Position numbers and translations under genes: made by a program
The notes under the pieces: generated by a model
Told to the model about the DNA's origin: nothing
The model's database searches: none
The model's input: the letters and a program-made list of their open reading frames with translations, nothing else
NCBI GenBank assembly: GCA_020248265.1
Contig: JADCHX010000004.1
Span: 663,473-727,472 of the forward strand
Direction: 5' to 3'
Source of the DNA: Rhodocyclaceae bacterium
GTDB taxonomy: Bacteria; Pseudomonadota; Gammaproteobacteria; Burkholderiales; CAIKXV01
DNA: 64,000 bases
Shown here: positions 30,131 to 39,558 of the stretch, in pieces
Layout of the letters: the number at the start of each line of letters is the position of its first letter
How positions within the stretch are numbered: position 1 is the stretch's first letter

Positions 30131-30991
30131 TCACCGGCCGAACAGCACCTCGACCACGAGTTTAGTGCCTACGTAGGCCAGCAGGAGGACCCCGAACCCC
30201 CAGAGGGTCCAGCGCAGCGCGATCCGACCGCGCCAGCCGAAAAGGAACCTGCCGACCAGCAGCGCCGCGAAGATGGCCCAGGAAACCAGCGTGAACACGT
30301 TCTTGTGCGTGAACGTGAGCGGCATGCCGAACAGTTCTTCGGAGAAGAGGAGCCCGCTGAGCACGGTGGCCGAGAGCAGTACGAAACCGGCGACGATGAT
30401 CCGGAACAACAACTTCTCCATCGTCAGCAGCGGCGGCAGCCCGGTCAGGAGTGCTGGCAGCGTGCCGGTCCGCAACTGCCGGTCGAGCGAGGACAGCAGC
30501 AGCGCATGCAGCGCGGCAATGGTGAGCAGCCCGTAGGCCAGCAGCGCGACGATCACGTGTGCCGTGAGCATCCGGACACCGGCATTGGGCATGGGCTCGT
30601 GCGCACCCAGCACGGCTGGCGCCAGAGAACACAGCGCGGCCACGGGAAACACCAGCAGCTGCAGGCCGCGCAGGTTGTAGAAGAAGCTGCCGAACCAGTG
30701 GATGGCTACCGTTACCAGAACGATCGCGGACATCGCGACGCCCGCGCCGACGAATACCTGCCCATCGTGGAACACCGCTGCACCCACGCTCCAGGCGTGG
30801 ACCAGCAGGATGGTACCGACGAGTGCCTGTTCGCCCCAGGGTGCATGCCAGCGTGTCGGCAGTTCGATCATCTGTCCGGGGGCGGACGGCAGTGGGCGCG
30901 GCGTACGCGCGCGCGTCAATCGGTGGCCGAGGTATGCGGCGAATGCACCATAGGCTAGCGCGCTCAGCAGATACGGTAGACTTCCGGACAT
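30131..30991 (-). CDS. CcsA/YpjD-like cytochrome c assembly family membrane protein
   Basis: 286 residues with about eight hydrophobic helices. A HW-type stretch (VAIHWFGSFFYNLRGLQLL) and late HKNVFTLVSWAIF match the CcsA/YpjD branch of heme-handling proteins. It is divergent from ffh, the usual place of ypjD in proteobacteria. Whether it takes part in cytochrome c maturation is not settled for this branch. Confidence 0.85.
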   Translation of the reverse strand: MSGSLPYLLSALAYGAFAAYLGHRLTRARTPRPLPSAPGQMIELPTRWHAPWGEQALVGTILLVHAWSVGAAVFHDGQVFVGAGVAMSAIVLVTVAIHWFGSFFYNLRGLQLLVFPVAALCSLAPAVLGAHEPMPNAGVRMLTAHVIVALLAYGLLTIAALHALLLSSLDRQLRTGTLPALLTGLPPLLTMEKLLFRIIVAGFVLLSATVLSGLLFSEELFGMPLTFTHKNVFTLVSWAIFAALLVGRFLFGWRGRIALRWTLWGFGVLLLAYVGTKLVVEVLFGR

Positions 30992-31114
30992 GATTCGAGT
31001 CTACACGAACGACCTTTCGCGCCGGTGGTGGATGCCCGGCAGGGCACAGTGCGCGCACGGTGTCGTCGCGTCCCGTGCAGATGCAGCCCAACGGTCCGGC
31101 CCGGCGGAGGCGAT

Positions 31115-32461
31115 ATGCTCGAATCGCTGACCGAACGCCTGTCACGCGTCGTCAAGACGCTGAAAGGCGAGGCGCGCATCACCGAGTCGAACATCGCCGA
31201 TGCGCTGCGCGAAGTGCGGTTGGCGCTGCTCGACGCCGATGTAGCGCTGCCGGTGGCGAAGGATTTCATCGCGCGGGTGCGCGAGAGTGCGCTCGGGCAG
31301 GACGTCCTGACCAGCCTCACCCCCGGCCAGGCGGTGGTCGGCATCGTCCATCGCGAACTGATCGCGCTGATGGGCGAGGCCGGCGTCGGCCTCGATCTGG
31401 CGGTGCAGCCGCCGGCCGTGCTTCTGATGGCCGGCCTGCAGGGCTCCGGCAAGACGACGTCCTCGGGCAAGCTCGCGAAGCTGCTGATCGCGCAGAAGAA
31501 GAAGGTGCTGCTCTGTTCGGCCGACGTCTATCGTCCCGCCGCGATCGAGCAGCTGCGCACGCTCGCCAGGCAGGTCGATGCGGGGTTCTTCGAGGCACCG
31601 GCAGATGCGAAGCCGGTCGACATCGCCCTCGGGGCGCTCGACCATGCGAAGCGCCACTACTTCGACGTGCTGATCGTAGACACCGCAGGCCGGCTGTCCA
31701 TCGACGAAGCGATGATGGCCGAGATCCGTGCGCTGCATGCGGCGGTCAAGCCGGTCGAGACGCTGTTCGTCGTCGATGCGATGCAGGGCCAGGACGCGGT
31801 CAACGTTGCCAGGGCGTTCGGCGATGCGCTGCCCCTGACCGGCGTGATCCTCACCAAGCTCGACGGCGATTCGCGCGGTGGCGCCGCGCTGTCGGTACGC
31901 GCGGTCACCGGCAAGCCGATCAAGTTCGCGGGGGTCGGCGAGAAGCTCACCGGGCTCGAACCTTTCCATCCCGAGCGCATGGCCTCGCGCATCCTCGGCA
32001 TGGGCGACGTACTGTCGCTGATCGAGGACGCGCAGAAGAACGTCGACGTCGCCGAGGCCGAGAAGTTCGCCCGGAAGATGAAGTCCGGCAAGGGTTTCGA
32101 CCTGGAAGACTTCCGCCAGCAGATCGGGCAGATGAAGAAGATGGGCGGGCTGTCGTCGCTGCTCGACAAGCTGCCGGGCGACCTGGCGAAGATGGCCCAG
32201 GGCGCGAAGGTCGACGACCGCATGATCCTGCGCCAGGAGGCGATCATCCTGTCGATGACGCCTGCCGAGCGGGCGAGGCCGGAGATCCTGAAGGCTTCCC
32301 GCAAGCGCCGGATCGCCGCGGGTGCCGGGGTCAGCGTGCAGCAGGTCAACCAGCTCCTGAACCAGTTCGAGTCTGCGCAGAAGATGATGAAGATGGTGAG
32401 CAAGGGCGGGATGGCGAAGATGATGCGCGGCATGAAGGGCATGTTGCCCGGCATGCGATGA
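31115..32461 (+). CDS. ffh: Signal recognition particle GTPase Ffh
   Basis: 448 residues. N domain, then the GTPase with G1 GLQGSGKTTSSGKLA, G3 VDTAGRL and G4 TKLDGDSRGG, then a Met-rich M domain (MMKMVSKGGMAKMMRGMKGM) that binds SRP RNA and signal peptides. ATG 31115 has GGCGGAGG upstream and gives the usual MLESLTERL start; the longer frame is not family-like. The stop overlaps the next gene (ATGA). Confidence 0.97.
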   Translation: MLESLTERLSRVVKTLKGEARITESNIADALREVRLALLDADVALPVAKDFIARVRESALGQDVLTSLTPGQAVVGIVHRELIALMGEAGVGLDLAVQPPAVLLMAGLQGSGKTTSSGKLAKLLIAQKKKVLLCSADVYRPAAIEQLRTLARQVDAGFFEAPADAKPVDIALGALDHAKRHYFDVLIVDTAGRLSIDEAMMAEIRALHAAVKPVETLFVVDAMQGQDAVNVARAFGDALPLTGVILTKLDGDSRGGAALSVRAVTGKPIKFAGVGEKLTGLEPFHPERMASRILGMGDVLSLIEDAQKNVDVAEAEKFARKMKSGKGFDLEDFRQQIGQMKKMGGLSSLLDKLPGDLAKMAQGAKVDDRMILRQEAIILSMTPAERARPEILKASRKRRIAAGAGVSVQQVNQLLNQFESAQKMMKMVSKGGMAKMMRGMKGMLPGMR

Positions 32462-33207
32462 GCGGCGCACCAGAGCGGCACGCCGGCGGCGAACTCCCCG
32501 GGGGGGCGGCGACAGGGCAGCGCACCTACCGCTACTACGACCTGGTGATGGCCGGGTTCGTGTGCGTGCTGCTCTGCTCCAACCTGATCGGGCCGGCCAA
32601 GGTCGCGGAGCTCGACCTGCCGCTGATCGGTACCTTCGCATTCGGTGCCGGCGTGCTGTTCTTTCCGATCTCGTATGTGTTCGGCGACATCCTGACCGAG
32701 GTCTACGGCTATGCGCGCGCCCGACGCGTGGTGTGGGCCGGCTTCGCAGCGCTCGCGTTCGCGTCGTTCATGGCGTGGGTCGTGGTGCAGCTTCCGCCGG
32801 CCGCGGGGTGGACCAACCAGCCCGCCTACGAGACCATCTTCGGCGCGACACCGCGCATCGTCGTGGCTTCGCTGATCGCGTTCTGGGCGGGCGAGTTCGT
32901 GAACGCCTATGTACTGGCGCAGATGAAGGTGAGGTCACAGGGGCGCGGGCTGTGGGCGCGCATGATCGGCTCCACCGGTGTCGGGCAAGGGGTCGATACC
33001 CTGATCTTCTATCCGGTGGCTTTCTACGGTGTCTGGTCGAACGAACTGCTGGTCGCGGTGATGGGCGCCAATTACCTGCTCAAGGTGGGCTGGGAGATCG
33101 TCGCACTGCCGTTCACCTACCGCATCGTGAACTGGCTCAAGCGGGTCGAGCACGAGGACTACTTCGACCGCAGGACCGACTTCAACCCGTTCACGCTGAA
33201 GACCTGA
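32458..33207 (+). CDS. yhhQ: Queuosine precursor transporter (YhhQ/DUF165)
   Basis: 249 residues with about six membrane helices. Family marks: LLCSNLIGPAKV, FFPISYVFGDILTEVYGYARAR and GSTGVGQGVDTLIFYPVAFYGVW. It imports 7-deazaguanine precursors (preQ0/preQ1) for tRNA queuosine. It overlaps ffh by four bases, so it is translated from the same mRNA. Confidence 0.92.
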   Translation: MSGAPERHAGGELPGGAATGQRTYRYYDLVMAGFVCVLLCSNLIGPAKVAELDLPLIGTFAFGAGVLFFPISYVFGDILTEVYGYARARRVVWAGFAALAFASFMAWVVVQLPPAAGWTNQPAYETIFGATPRIVVASLIAFWAGEFVNAYVLAQMKVRSQGRGLWARMIGSTGVGQGVDTLIFYPVAFYGVWSNELLVAVMGANYLLKVGWEIVALPFTYRIVNWLKRVEHEDYFDRRTDFNPFTLKT

Positions 33208-33215
33208 CGCCCGGC

Positions 33216-34382
33216 ATGCCGCTCCCGGTATCGCAGCGCGCGCTGGCGGTGCAGGCGCCGATCATCCCGGCGGTTGCGCAGGCGATCCGCGAGCATCCGG
33301 GCACGCTGTCGCTGGGACAAGGCGTGGTGTACTACGCACCGCCCGCGTCGGTGTTCGCCGCAGTCGAGGCGCTCGGCCGCGACCCCGCGCTCAACAAGTA
33401 CCAGGCCGTCCACGGCACCGATGCCCTGGTGGCTGCGATCACCGCGAAGCTGGCTGCGGACAACGGCATGGCCATCGGCCCCGGCCAGCGGGTGGTGGTC
33501 ACGGCCGGCGGGAACATGGCGTTCCTCAACCTGATGCTGGCGATCCTCGACCCGGGCGACGAGGTGATACTGCCGCTGCCCTGGTACTTCAATCAGCAGA
33601 TGGCTGTGACCCTGGTCGGCGGGCGTGCGGTGGGCGTGCCCACGGATGCCGATTGCCAGCTCGATGTCGATGCGCTCGCGCGGGCGATCACCCCGCGCAC
33701 GCGCGCCATCGTCACCGTATCGCCGAACAACCCGACCGGTGCGGTCTACCCTCGGCAAAGCCTCGCGGCGGTCAACCGGCTGTGCGCCGAACACGGGCTC
33801 TACCATGTCAGCGACGAAGCCTATGAGTACTTCGTGCACGAGGGCGAGCGCGCCTTCTCGCCCGGATCCCTGCCGGGGGCCGATGGCCATACGGTATCGC
33901 TCTACTCGCTGTCGAAGGCCTATGGATTCGCAAGCTGGCGCGTCGGGTACATGGTGATCCCGGAGCACCTGTATCCGGCGATCGCGAAGATCCAGGATAC
34001 CAACCTGATCTGCCCGCCAGTGGTGTCGCAGCTGGCGGCGACGGCCGCACTGGCCGAAGGGCGTGCCTGGTGTCTGCCCCGCATCGCGGTGCTGACCGAG
34101 GTGCGCGAGGCGGTGCTGGCTGCCCTCGCGCCGCTGGCGCCGCAGGTCGTCGTGCCGCGTACCCGGGGTGCGTTCTACTGCCTGTTGCGGCTGGCGACAC
34201 CGCAGGATTCGCTCGCGCTTGCGATGCGGCTGATCGCCGAGCATCGGGTCGCGGTGATCCCTGGGATGGCGTTCGGCGTGGATGATCCATGCCTGCTGCG
34301 GGTGTCGTACGGCGCGATCCGACGCGACGAGGTGGTCGAGGCGATCGGGCGGCTGGTCGAGGGACTCACGGCGGCGCGTTGA
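33216..34382 (+). CDS. PLP-dependent class I/II aminotransferase
   Basis: 388 residues. Fold-type I aminotransferase: VVTAGGNMAFLNLMLAILDP, the SPNNPTGAVYP motif, the Asp/Tyr pair in HVSDEAYEYF, the PLP lysine in YSLSKAYGFASWRVGY and the substrate Arg in LLRVSYGA. The amino donor and acceptor cannot be read from sequence. It begins eight bases after yhhQ and converges on the ArsS operon with an 10-base gap. Confidence 0.9.
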   Translation: MPLPVSQRALAVQAPIIPAVAQAIREHPGTLSLGQGVVYYAPPASVFAAVEALGRDPALNKYQAVHGTDALVAAITAKLAADNGMAIGPGQRVVVTAGGNMAFLNLMLAILDPGDEVILPLPWYFNQQMAVTLVGGRAVGVPTDADCQLDVDALARAITPRTRAIVTVSPNNPTGAVYPRQSLAAVNRLCAEHGLYHVSDEAYEYFVHEGERAFSPGSLPGADGHTVSLYSLSKAYGFASWRVGYMVIPEHLYPAIAKIQDTNLICPPVVSQLAATAALAEGRAWCLPRIAVLTEVREAVLAALAPLAPQVVVPRTRGAFYCLLRLATPQDSLALAMRLIAEHRVAVIPGMAFGVDDPCLLRVSYGAIRRDEVVEAIGRLVEGLTAAR

Positions 34383-34392
34383 TCTGCCGCCA

Positions 34393-35574
34393 TCAGGAAT
34401 AACGTTCGACGAACGCCCGGTCGATCCGGTCTTTCCACTGCCACAGCCGTCGCGCCAACGCTTCGGACAGTGTGTTGCCAAGATAGCTCCGACTTGCCGG
34501 CCCGCCGAGGATCAACCCGTTGCGGATGGCCACCGCACTGCGTGGCCCGAGCGCGGCGAGCGCCAGTGCATCCCGCTGCGGCGTGAACGGTTCCGGCGCG
34601 TCGCCTGCCAGGGCCCGCCGCAGGTTTGCGGCAAGCGGCGGGCCCTGGCGAACGGCGTACACGCCGGCCTTCGGGCGCGGGTGCTGCAGCATCGACGCGC
34701 AGTCTCCGGCCGCGAACACCGACGGATGCGATGCGCTGGCGAGCGTCGGCGCTACCGCGACGAAGCCCTGCGGGTCCAGTGCGAGTCCACTGTGTTCTAG
34801 CCAGGCCGGCGCGCCGGCCCCGGTTGCGATCAGCGCCAGGTCGGCACGGATCCGGCGGCCGTCCACGGCAATCAGTGAACCCGGCTCGACCGACTCGATG
34901 CGCGTGTTGCGCACCAGGGCCACGCCGTGGTCGGCGCAGGCCTGCTCCAGCGCGGCACCGATCGTACGCGGCGCGTACGGCATCAGCCGTGCGTCGCCGC
35001 ACAGCAGGCGAACCCGTGCATCGGCATGGGCGCGTACCCGGAAGGCCAGCGCCAGGGCCACCTCGATGCCCGCGAGCCCCGCGCCGACCACGCAGAGGTC
35101 GACCGGCCGTGGTCGTGCGCCCTGATCGCCGATGAAGCGATCGAGCCGGTCCATCAAGATCGGGAACGGTTTGCACGGTGCGATCGTCAGGTCGCCGCAG
35201 TGGCCGCGTTCGATCGCCCCGGAGAGCGCGGGCGTGGCGCGTGGCGTGGCGCCGACATCGATCGACACGATGTCGTACGAAAGCACGGTGCCGTCCCCGA
35301 GGCGGATCGTCTTCTGCGCTGGATCCAGTCCCACGGCTGCCGTCCGGATGAAGCGCGCGCCCGAGCGGCCGGCAAGCCGCCCGATGTCGATCATGCATTC
35401 CCGGGCCTGATAATGAGCGGCAATCACGCCGGGGACCATTCCCGAGTAGGCGGTCAGCGCATCGGGACTGACCAGGGTCACCTCGACCGTGTCCTGCCAG
35501 TCGCGCGCGGCGGTGATCACGGGCAGGTGGCTGTGTCCTCCACCGAGCAGCACGAGTCGGCGGCGGGTGGTCAC
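34393..35574 (-). CDS. FAD-dependent NDH-2-like oxidoreductase, SelD-associated type
   Basis: 393 residues from GTG 35574 (TTG 35592 is an alternative). FAD motif LVLLGGGHSHLPVI, then AYSGMVPGVIAAHY and SYDIVSIDVGATP, an NADH-binding VVGAGLAGIEVALALA and the late VFAAGDCASM. The GGGHSH start and the YSGM and SIDxG motifs are those of the flavoprotein domain fused to the N-terminus of selenophosphate synthetase (SelD) in some bacteria; here it stands alone. It is the last gene of the seven-gene ArsS operon, four bases after the DUF3047 gene. Reaction unknown. Confidence 0.78.
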   Translation of the reverse strand: MTTRRRLVLLGGGHSHLPVITAARDWQDTVEVTLVSPDALTAYSGMVPGVIAAHYQARECMIDIGRLAGRSGARFIRTAAVGLDPAQKTIRLGDGTVLSYDIVSIDVGATPRATPALSGAIERGHCGDLTIAPCKPFPILMDRLDRFIGDQGARPRPVDLCVVGAGLAGIEVALALAFRVRAHADARVRLLCGDARLMPYAPRTIGAALEQACADHGVALVRNTRIESVEPGSLIAVDGRRIRADLALIATGAGAPAWLEHSGLALDPQGFVAVAPTLASASHPSVFAAGDCASMLQHPRPKAGVYAVRQGPPLAANLRRALAGDAPEPFTPQRDALALAALGPRSAVAIRNGLILGGPASRSYLGNTLSEALARRLWQWKDRIDRAFVERYS

Positions 35575-35578
35575 GTGT

Positions 35579-36364
35579 TCACCGCGGCGCAACGAAACGG
35601 ATGTCCCCGAACCATGCCGTCGCCTTCTCGCCGGTGTTGTCCGTGTCGGTCATCACTGCGATGCCCGACACCAGCGGGGCGTCGTAGCCGAACGCCTTGC
35701 GGAAGTCCTGTGCCAGGTCGCGCCGGTAGGTGATCCACTCGCCCACGCGCGCGCTGCCGCTCTCGACGACGATCATCCGCACCCGGTCGGTGTATGCGTT
35801 CGGGACGGTCGTGCCGACCGGCGATCGGGTATCCCAGATGTAGTTGATCGCGGCGCGTGGCGGAAGCTGTCCGTAGATCGCGCGGGCGGCACGGTCGGCG
35901 AGCGAGATCGAATTCGCGTCGTGCGCGAAGGTGATGTAGAGGCGTACCGGGTAGTCGTCGCCGGTCCTGGTCTTGACATCGGCTTTCGACAGTACGTTGC
36001 CTGCCCGCCAGCGCCATTCGATGATCGGAAACGCCTTGAGGTCGATGGTCTGCTCGCGCACCAGGCCGGAGGCGGAGGCTTCGGCATCGGCCCGCAGCAC
36101 GGTGGTCCCGCCGTCGCGCACCAGCGAGTAGCGGGTGTGCCGTTCGATGTTGCGGAAGGTCAGCGGTTTCCATCCGGCCGGCGACTCCACGCCCTCGCGC
36201 TCGGCGGAGAAACGGCCGATCTCGATGACCGCTGCGGGCTCCTTTGCGGCTGGCGCTGGCGCCCGCGCCTGCGCGCGCTCGGCGGCGCATACGGCGATCA
36301 GTGCCAGAAGGGCGCAGGCCACGCGGCGAGCCGCGTCCGGATGCATCGGGGCAGGCACGTTCAT
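35579..36364 (-). CDS. DUF3047 exported protein
   Basis: 261 residues. Signal peptide (about 12-34, ACALLALIAVCAAERAQA), then a domain with IIEWRWRAGNVLSKADVKTR, DDYPVRLYITF, NYIWDTRSPVGTTVPNAY and TDNTGEKATAWFGDI, the pattern of DUF3047. The family has no assigned reaction; its layout suggests a beta-sandwich binding domain. The start overlaps the upstream glycosyltransferase stop (ATGA). Confidence 0.82.
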   Translation of the reverse strand: MNVPAPMHPDAARRVACALLALIAVCAAERAQARAPAPAAKEPAAVIEIGRFSAEREGVESPAGWKPLTFRNIERHTRYSLVRDGGTTVLRADAEASASGLVREQTIDLKAFPIIEWRWRAGNVLSKADVKTRTGDDYPVRLYITFAHDANSISLADRAARAIYGQLPPRAAINYIWDTRSPVGTTVPNAYTDRVRMIVVESGSARVGEWITYRRDLAQDFRKAFGYDAPLVSGIAVMTDTDNTGEKATAWFGDIRFVAPR

Positions 36365-37038
36365 CGGCTTCCCGGTGTGTCGAGCAGTTCCGGCGCGACG
36401 GCCCGCAGCCGGTCGAGGTCTTCCGGTCGGTCGACGTCCCAGCCGGTGGGCAATGCATGCAGTCGCCAGCCGAGGCGGTCGATACGAAGGCGGGTCTGCG
36501 CGTACACGGTGTCCGTGCTCCATTGCATCGCGTCGAAAAGTGAACGATCGTGGCGCGCGGCGCCGATCAGTGCGTAGCCGCCATCCTCGGTCGGCAACAG
36601 CACGATGTCCGACGCGGGACAGGATGCCCCGTGCGGGCCGGACGCGGGATCGATCGCATCGAAGGCGGCCGCCAGCGCATCGGCCGTGATCGACAGGCAG
36701 TCGGTGCCGACCAGTACCGGTCGGTCCTGCCGCCCGAGCGCGTCGTCCAGCGCGGCGTACATCCGGTGCCCGAGGTCGTCGCCCTGCTGTACGCGCAGTC
36801 GCAGCGGATGGTCGCGTGCACACAGGTCGAAGAACGGGTGTGCCGTATCCGGCGCGCACCAGAGTTCGACGCTGGGGTTGCCCAGCCGGGGCAGGGCCTC
36901 GGTTACCAGGCCAAGCAGCCGCAGCACCAGCCGTGCATGCAGTCCGGAAGCACCCACCTTGCCGAGCACCGGCGCGAGGCGGGTCTTGCATTGGCCGGGG
37001 ACCGGCGCGCGTGCGAACACCTGCAGCACCCGTGTCAT
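36361..37038 (-). CDS. ArsS-associated glycosyltransferase, TIGR04282 type
   Basis: 225 residues. Nucleotide-sugar transferase fold with LQVFARAPVPGQCKTRLAP (Cys-Lys-Thr-Arg-Leu motif), VLVGTDCLSITADAL and DIVLLPTEDGGYALIGA. This subfamily is found beside ArsS radical SAM genes and is proposed to work on arsenosugar assembly. It starts two bases after the stop of the GT2 gene and ends overlapping the DUF3047 gene. Confidence 0.88.
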   Translation of the reverse strand: MTRVLQVFARAPVPGQCKTRLAPVLGKVGASGLHARLVLRLLGLVTEALPRLGNPSVELWCAPDTAHPFFDLCARDHPLRLRVQQGDDLGHRMYAALDDALGRQDRPVLVGTDCLSITADALAAAFDAIDPASGPHGASCPASDIVLLPTEDGGYALIGAARHDRSLFDAMQWSTDTVYAQTRLRIDRLGWRLHALPTGWDVDRPEDLDRLRAVAPELLDTPGSR

Positions 37039-37040
37039 CG

Positions 37041-37724
37041 TCACGGCCCGTAGTAGCGCCGGTGCAGATCGGCCGGCGGTGCGCCGCGCCAGTATGCGAA
37101 GCGCAGCCGCCACATGAGCAGGATGGTGCGCCAGGCGCCGTCGCGCTCCCAGCGCCTGCCGGAGGTGACGACGCAAGCTGCCAGGCAGGCGGGCCGGCCG
37201 ATCCGGCGCAGTCGTGTCGACAGTTCGATGTCCTCCATCAGGGGCTGGGCCGGGAAGCCCCCGGCCTGTTCGAACGCGGCGCGCGACATGAACATCGCCT
37301 GATCGCCGGTGGCGATGCCGGTGATGCGCGAACGCAGGTTCATCATCGCCGCGACCATGCGCAGCATGGGGTGACGGCCTTCGATCTGCACGTCGAAACG
37401 GCCCCATGGGCGCGTGCGCAGCGCCTGCGCGATCAGGCTGTCGGCACCGTCGGGCAGGCGGGTATCGACATGCAGGAACAGCAGCGAGCCGCCGCGCGCG
37501 GCGGTCGCGCCGGCATTCATCTGTGCGGCGCGCGAGCGCGGTGCATCGATCACCCTTGCGCCGCGGGCGCGGGCGCGATCGGCCGTACCATCGCGACTGC
37601 CGCCGTCGACCACGATCAGTTCCCCGTCGCGTGCGACCAGGGGTGCAAGGGCATCGATCGCGGCGGCGATGCGCTCGCCTTCATCGAGCACCGGCATCAC
37701 GATCGACAGCGCGGGGACACCCAT
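37041..37724 (-). CDS. ArsS-associated GT2 glycosyltransferase, TIGR04283 type
   Basis: 227 residues, GT-A fold. LSIVMPVLDEGERIAAAI at the N-terminus, ELIVVDGGSRDGTADRARARGA, the DxD-like FLHVDTRLP, and FPAQPLMEDIELSTRLRRIG match the small GT2 subfamily that accompanies ArsS. No membrane segment. It follows arsS by 12 bases and pairs with the TIGR04282 enzyme. Confidence 0.88.
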   Translation of the reverse strand: MGVPALSIVMPVLDEGERIAAAIDALAPLVARDGELIVVDGGSRDGTADRARARGARVIDAPRSRAAQMNAGATAARGGSLLFLHVDTRLPDGADSLIAQALRTRPWGRFDVQIEGRHPMLRMVAAMMNLRSRITGIATGDQAMFMSRAAFEQAGGFPAQPLMEDIELSTRLRRIGRPACLAACVVTSGRRWERDGAWRTILLMWRLRFAYWRGAPPADLHRRYYGP

Positions 37725-37736
37725 CGCGTGCAGTGC

Positions 37737-38759
37737 TCAGCCCGCGACCGCAGGTTTCACGGCCACGACGGCCATGGCCGACGTCGACGCCAGCGACCCA
37801 CCACAACTCGACCCCTGCCCCGCCGTGCAGCCATAGCAATGGTTGCGCACCTCGATCGGCAGCCCGACCAGGTCGCGGCCGACCAGATCGGACAGGTGCG
37901 CGCGCTGGCTGGTCCGGGTCGGCTGAGCGAGCGGCATTCCGAGGCCCAGCATCTGGTTGAAGTCGCAGTCGTAGACGTATCCCTGCCAGTCGACGCTGAT
38001 CAGCGTGCGGCACATCACGCCCTCGAGGTTCTCGGGGCGGTGCGCCGAGCGCAGCAGGTCGAGGTACCCGTCGAAGGTGCCCTTGGAAATCAGCGTGCTG
38101 CCGAAGCGCTGGATCGGCATGTTGGTCAGTGCATACAGCCGGTTGAACACGATGCCGTAGCGGGCGGCGAGCTCGTCCTTGTAGGCAGCCTCGAGCGGGC
38201 CCTGTGCCGGCGGCAGCGAGGGTCCGAGCGGGTTGTAGACCAGGTTGAGCACCCGGCCGCTGTTCCTTCGGCCGTAGCCGAGGGCGTTCAGCCGGCGCAG
38301 TGCCTCGATGCTGCGCGCATGCACGCCCCTGCCGCGCTGCTGGTCGACGTTGTCCTCCAGGTAGCAGGGCAGGGACGCGGTGATCTCGACCGACTGTGCG
38401 GCGAGGAAGTCTGCCAGGTCTTCGTATCCCGGCTCGAGCAGGATCGTCAGGTTGCAGCGGTCGATCACCCGTAGACCGCGTTCGCGTGCGGCGCACACCA
38501 GCTCGCGGAAGTGCGGATTCATCTCGGGCGCACCGCCGGTCAGGTCGAGCGTCGAGATCGCGCATGCGTCGAGGAAAGCGATGACCTGGTCGACGGTCTC
38601 GCGGGTCATCAATTCGGTGCGGCTGGGGCTGGCCGCGACATGGCAGTGCAGGCACTGCTGGTTGCACAGATAGCCCAGGTTGACCTGCAGCGTGTCGGGC
38701 ACGCCGCGCTTCAGCGCCGGGAAGTCCACGGGTTCGAGGCGGGGCAATGTCGGATGCAT
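37737..38759 (-). CDS. arsS: Radical SAM enzyme ArsS (arsenosugar biosynthesis family)
   Basis: 340 residues. The radical SAM cluster is C32-x3-C36-x2-C39 (NLGYLCNQQCLHCHV), followed by LDLTGGAPEMNPHF. The C-terminal region is Cys-rich (YDCDFNQMLGLGMP, then HCYGCTAGQGSSCGG). Members join the deoxyadenosyl group to methylated arsenic, the first step to arsenosugars; some members carry selenocysteine near the C-terminus, here the position is Cys. No arsM or other ars gene is in the window. Confidence 0.88.
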   Translation of the reverse strand: MHPTLPRLEPVDFPALKRGVPDTLQVNLGYLCNQQCLHCHVAASPSRTELMTRETVDQVIAFLDACAISTLDLTGGAPEMNPHFRELVCAARERGLRVIDRCNLTILLEPGYEDLADFLAAQSVEITASLPCYLEDNVDQQRGRGVHARSIEALRRLNALGYGRRNSGRVLNLVYNPLGPSLPPAQGPLEAAYKDELAARYGIVFNRLYALTNMPIQRFGSTLISKGTFDGYLDLLRSAHRPENLEGVMCRTLISVDWQGYVYDCDFNQMLGLGMPLAQPTRTSQRAHLSDLVGRDLVGLPIEVRNHCYGCTAGQGSSCGGSLASTSAMAVVAVKPAVAG

Positions 38760-38784
38760 CGTTCGGTTCCTGCGGGCAGAAGTG

Positions 38785-39558
38785 TCAGGTGGCCACGTCG
38801 TTGATCGTACGGCCGCGCAGCTTGCGGATCAGCACCGGGACCAGCGCGAACAGGCCGAGCAGTGCAAAGGCGCCGAGCGTGACTGGCGACACGAGCTCGG
38901 ACGTCGATTCGATGCGCCCGATCGACTGGCCCAGGTTGGCGAACACGAACACCCCGGGCAGTATGCCGATCGCGGTCGCAGCGACGAAGGTGCGCACGCT
39001 CACGTTGGTGAACGCCGGTGCCAGGTTGACCAGCCAGAACGGAAACAGCGGCACCAGCCTGAGGAACAGCAGGTAATTCAGTGCATTGTCGCTGAAACCC
39101 TGGTTGATCCGTGCCGCCAGGCCTGGTGTCGTGGGCTCTCCGTCGACGGTCGGCTCCCGCGGGAGCGGGGTTTTCAGGTGCGCCGCGTCGAGTCCCAGCT
39201 TGCGCCGCGCAAACCCGGCGAACAGGTGGCGCGCCGCCAGGAAGGCGCAGGTCGCGCCCACGGTCGCGGCGACGACGATGATCGCTGCGCCCACCCAGCG
39301 GCCGAACAGCATCCCGACCGTCAGCGACAGCAGCACCCCGCCGGGCAGGCTGAGCGCAGTCGCCGCCACGTAGACGGTGAACGCGACGAGCACGGCTGCC
39401 AGGTAGTGCCGCTGGGTCAGCGCCAGCAGCTGGTCGCGGTTGTCCTTGATGGTGTCCAGCGACAGGTACTGCGGCCCTTCCAGCGCGAAGAACGCACCGA
39501 TACCCCCGGCGAACAGCGCCAGCAGCAGCACCTTGAGCCAGGCATCGCCGCGCTTCAT
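38785..39558 (-). CDS. TVP38/TMEM64-family membrane protein
   Basis: 257 residues with about six hydrophobic helices. The VTT/SNARE-associated core is visible: ATALSLPGGVLLSLTVGMLFG, then FLRLVPLFPFWLVNLAPAFTNVS. The family includes DedA-like lipid or solute transporters. It overlaps the mercuric-reductase-like gene by four bases (ATGA); such pairs are common in ArsS loci. Confidence 0.88.
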   Translation of the reverse strand: MKRGDAWLKVLLLALFAGGIGAFFALEGPQYLSLDTIKDNRDQLLALTQRHYLAAVLVAFTVYVAATALSLPGGVLLSLTVGMLFGRWVGAAIIVVAATVGATCAFLAARHLFAGFARRKLGLDAAHLKTPLPREPTVDGEPTTPGLAARINQGFSDNALNYLLFLRLVPLFPFWLVNLAPAFTNVSVRTFVAATAIGILPGVFVFANLGQSIGRIESTSELVSPVTLGAFALLGLFALVPVLIRKLRGRTINDVAT

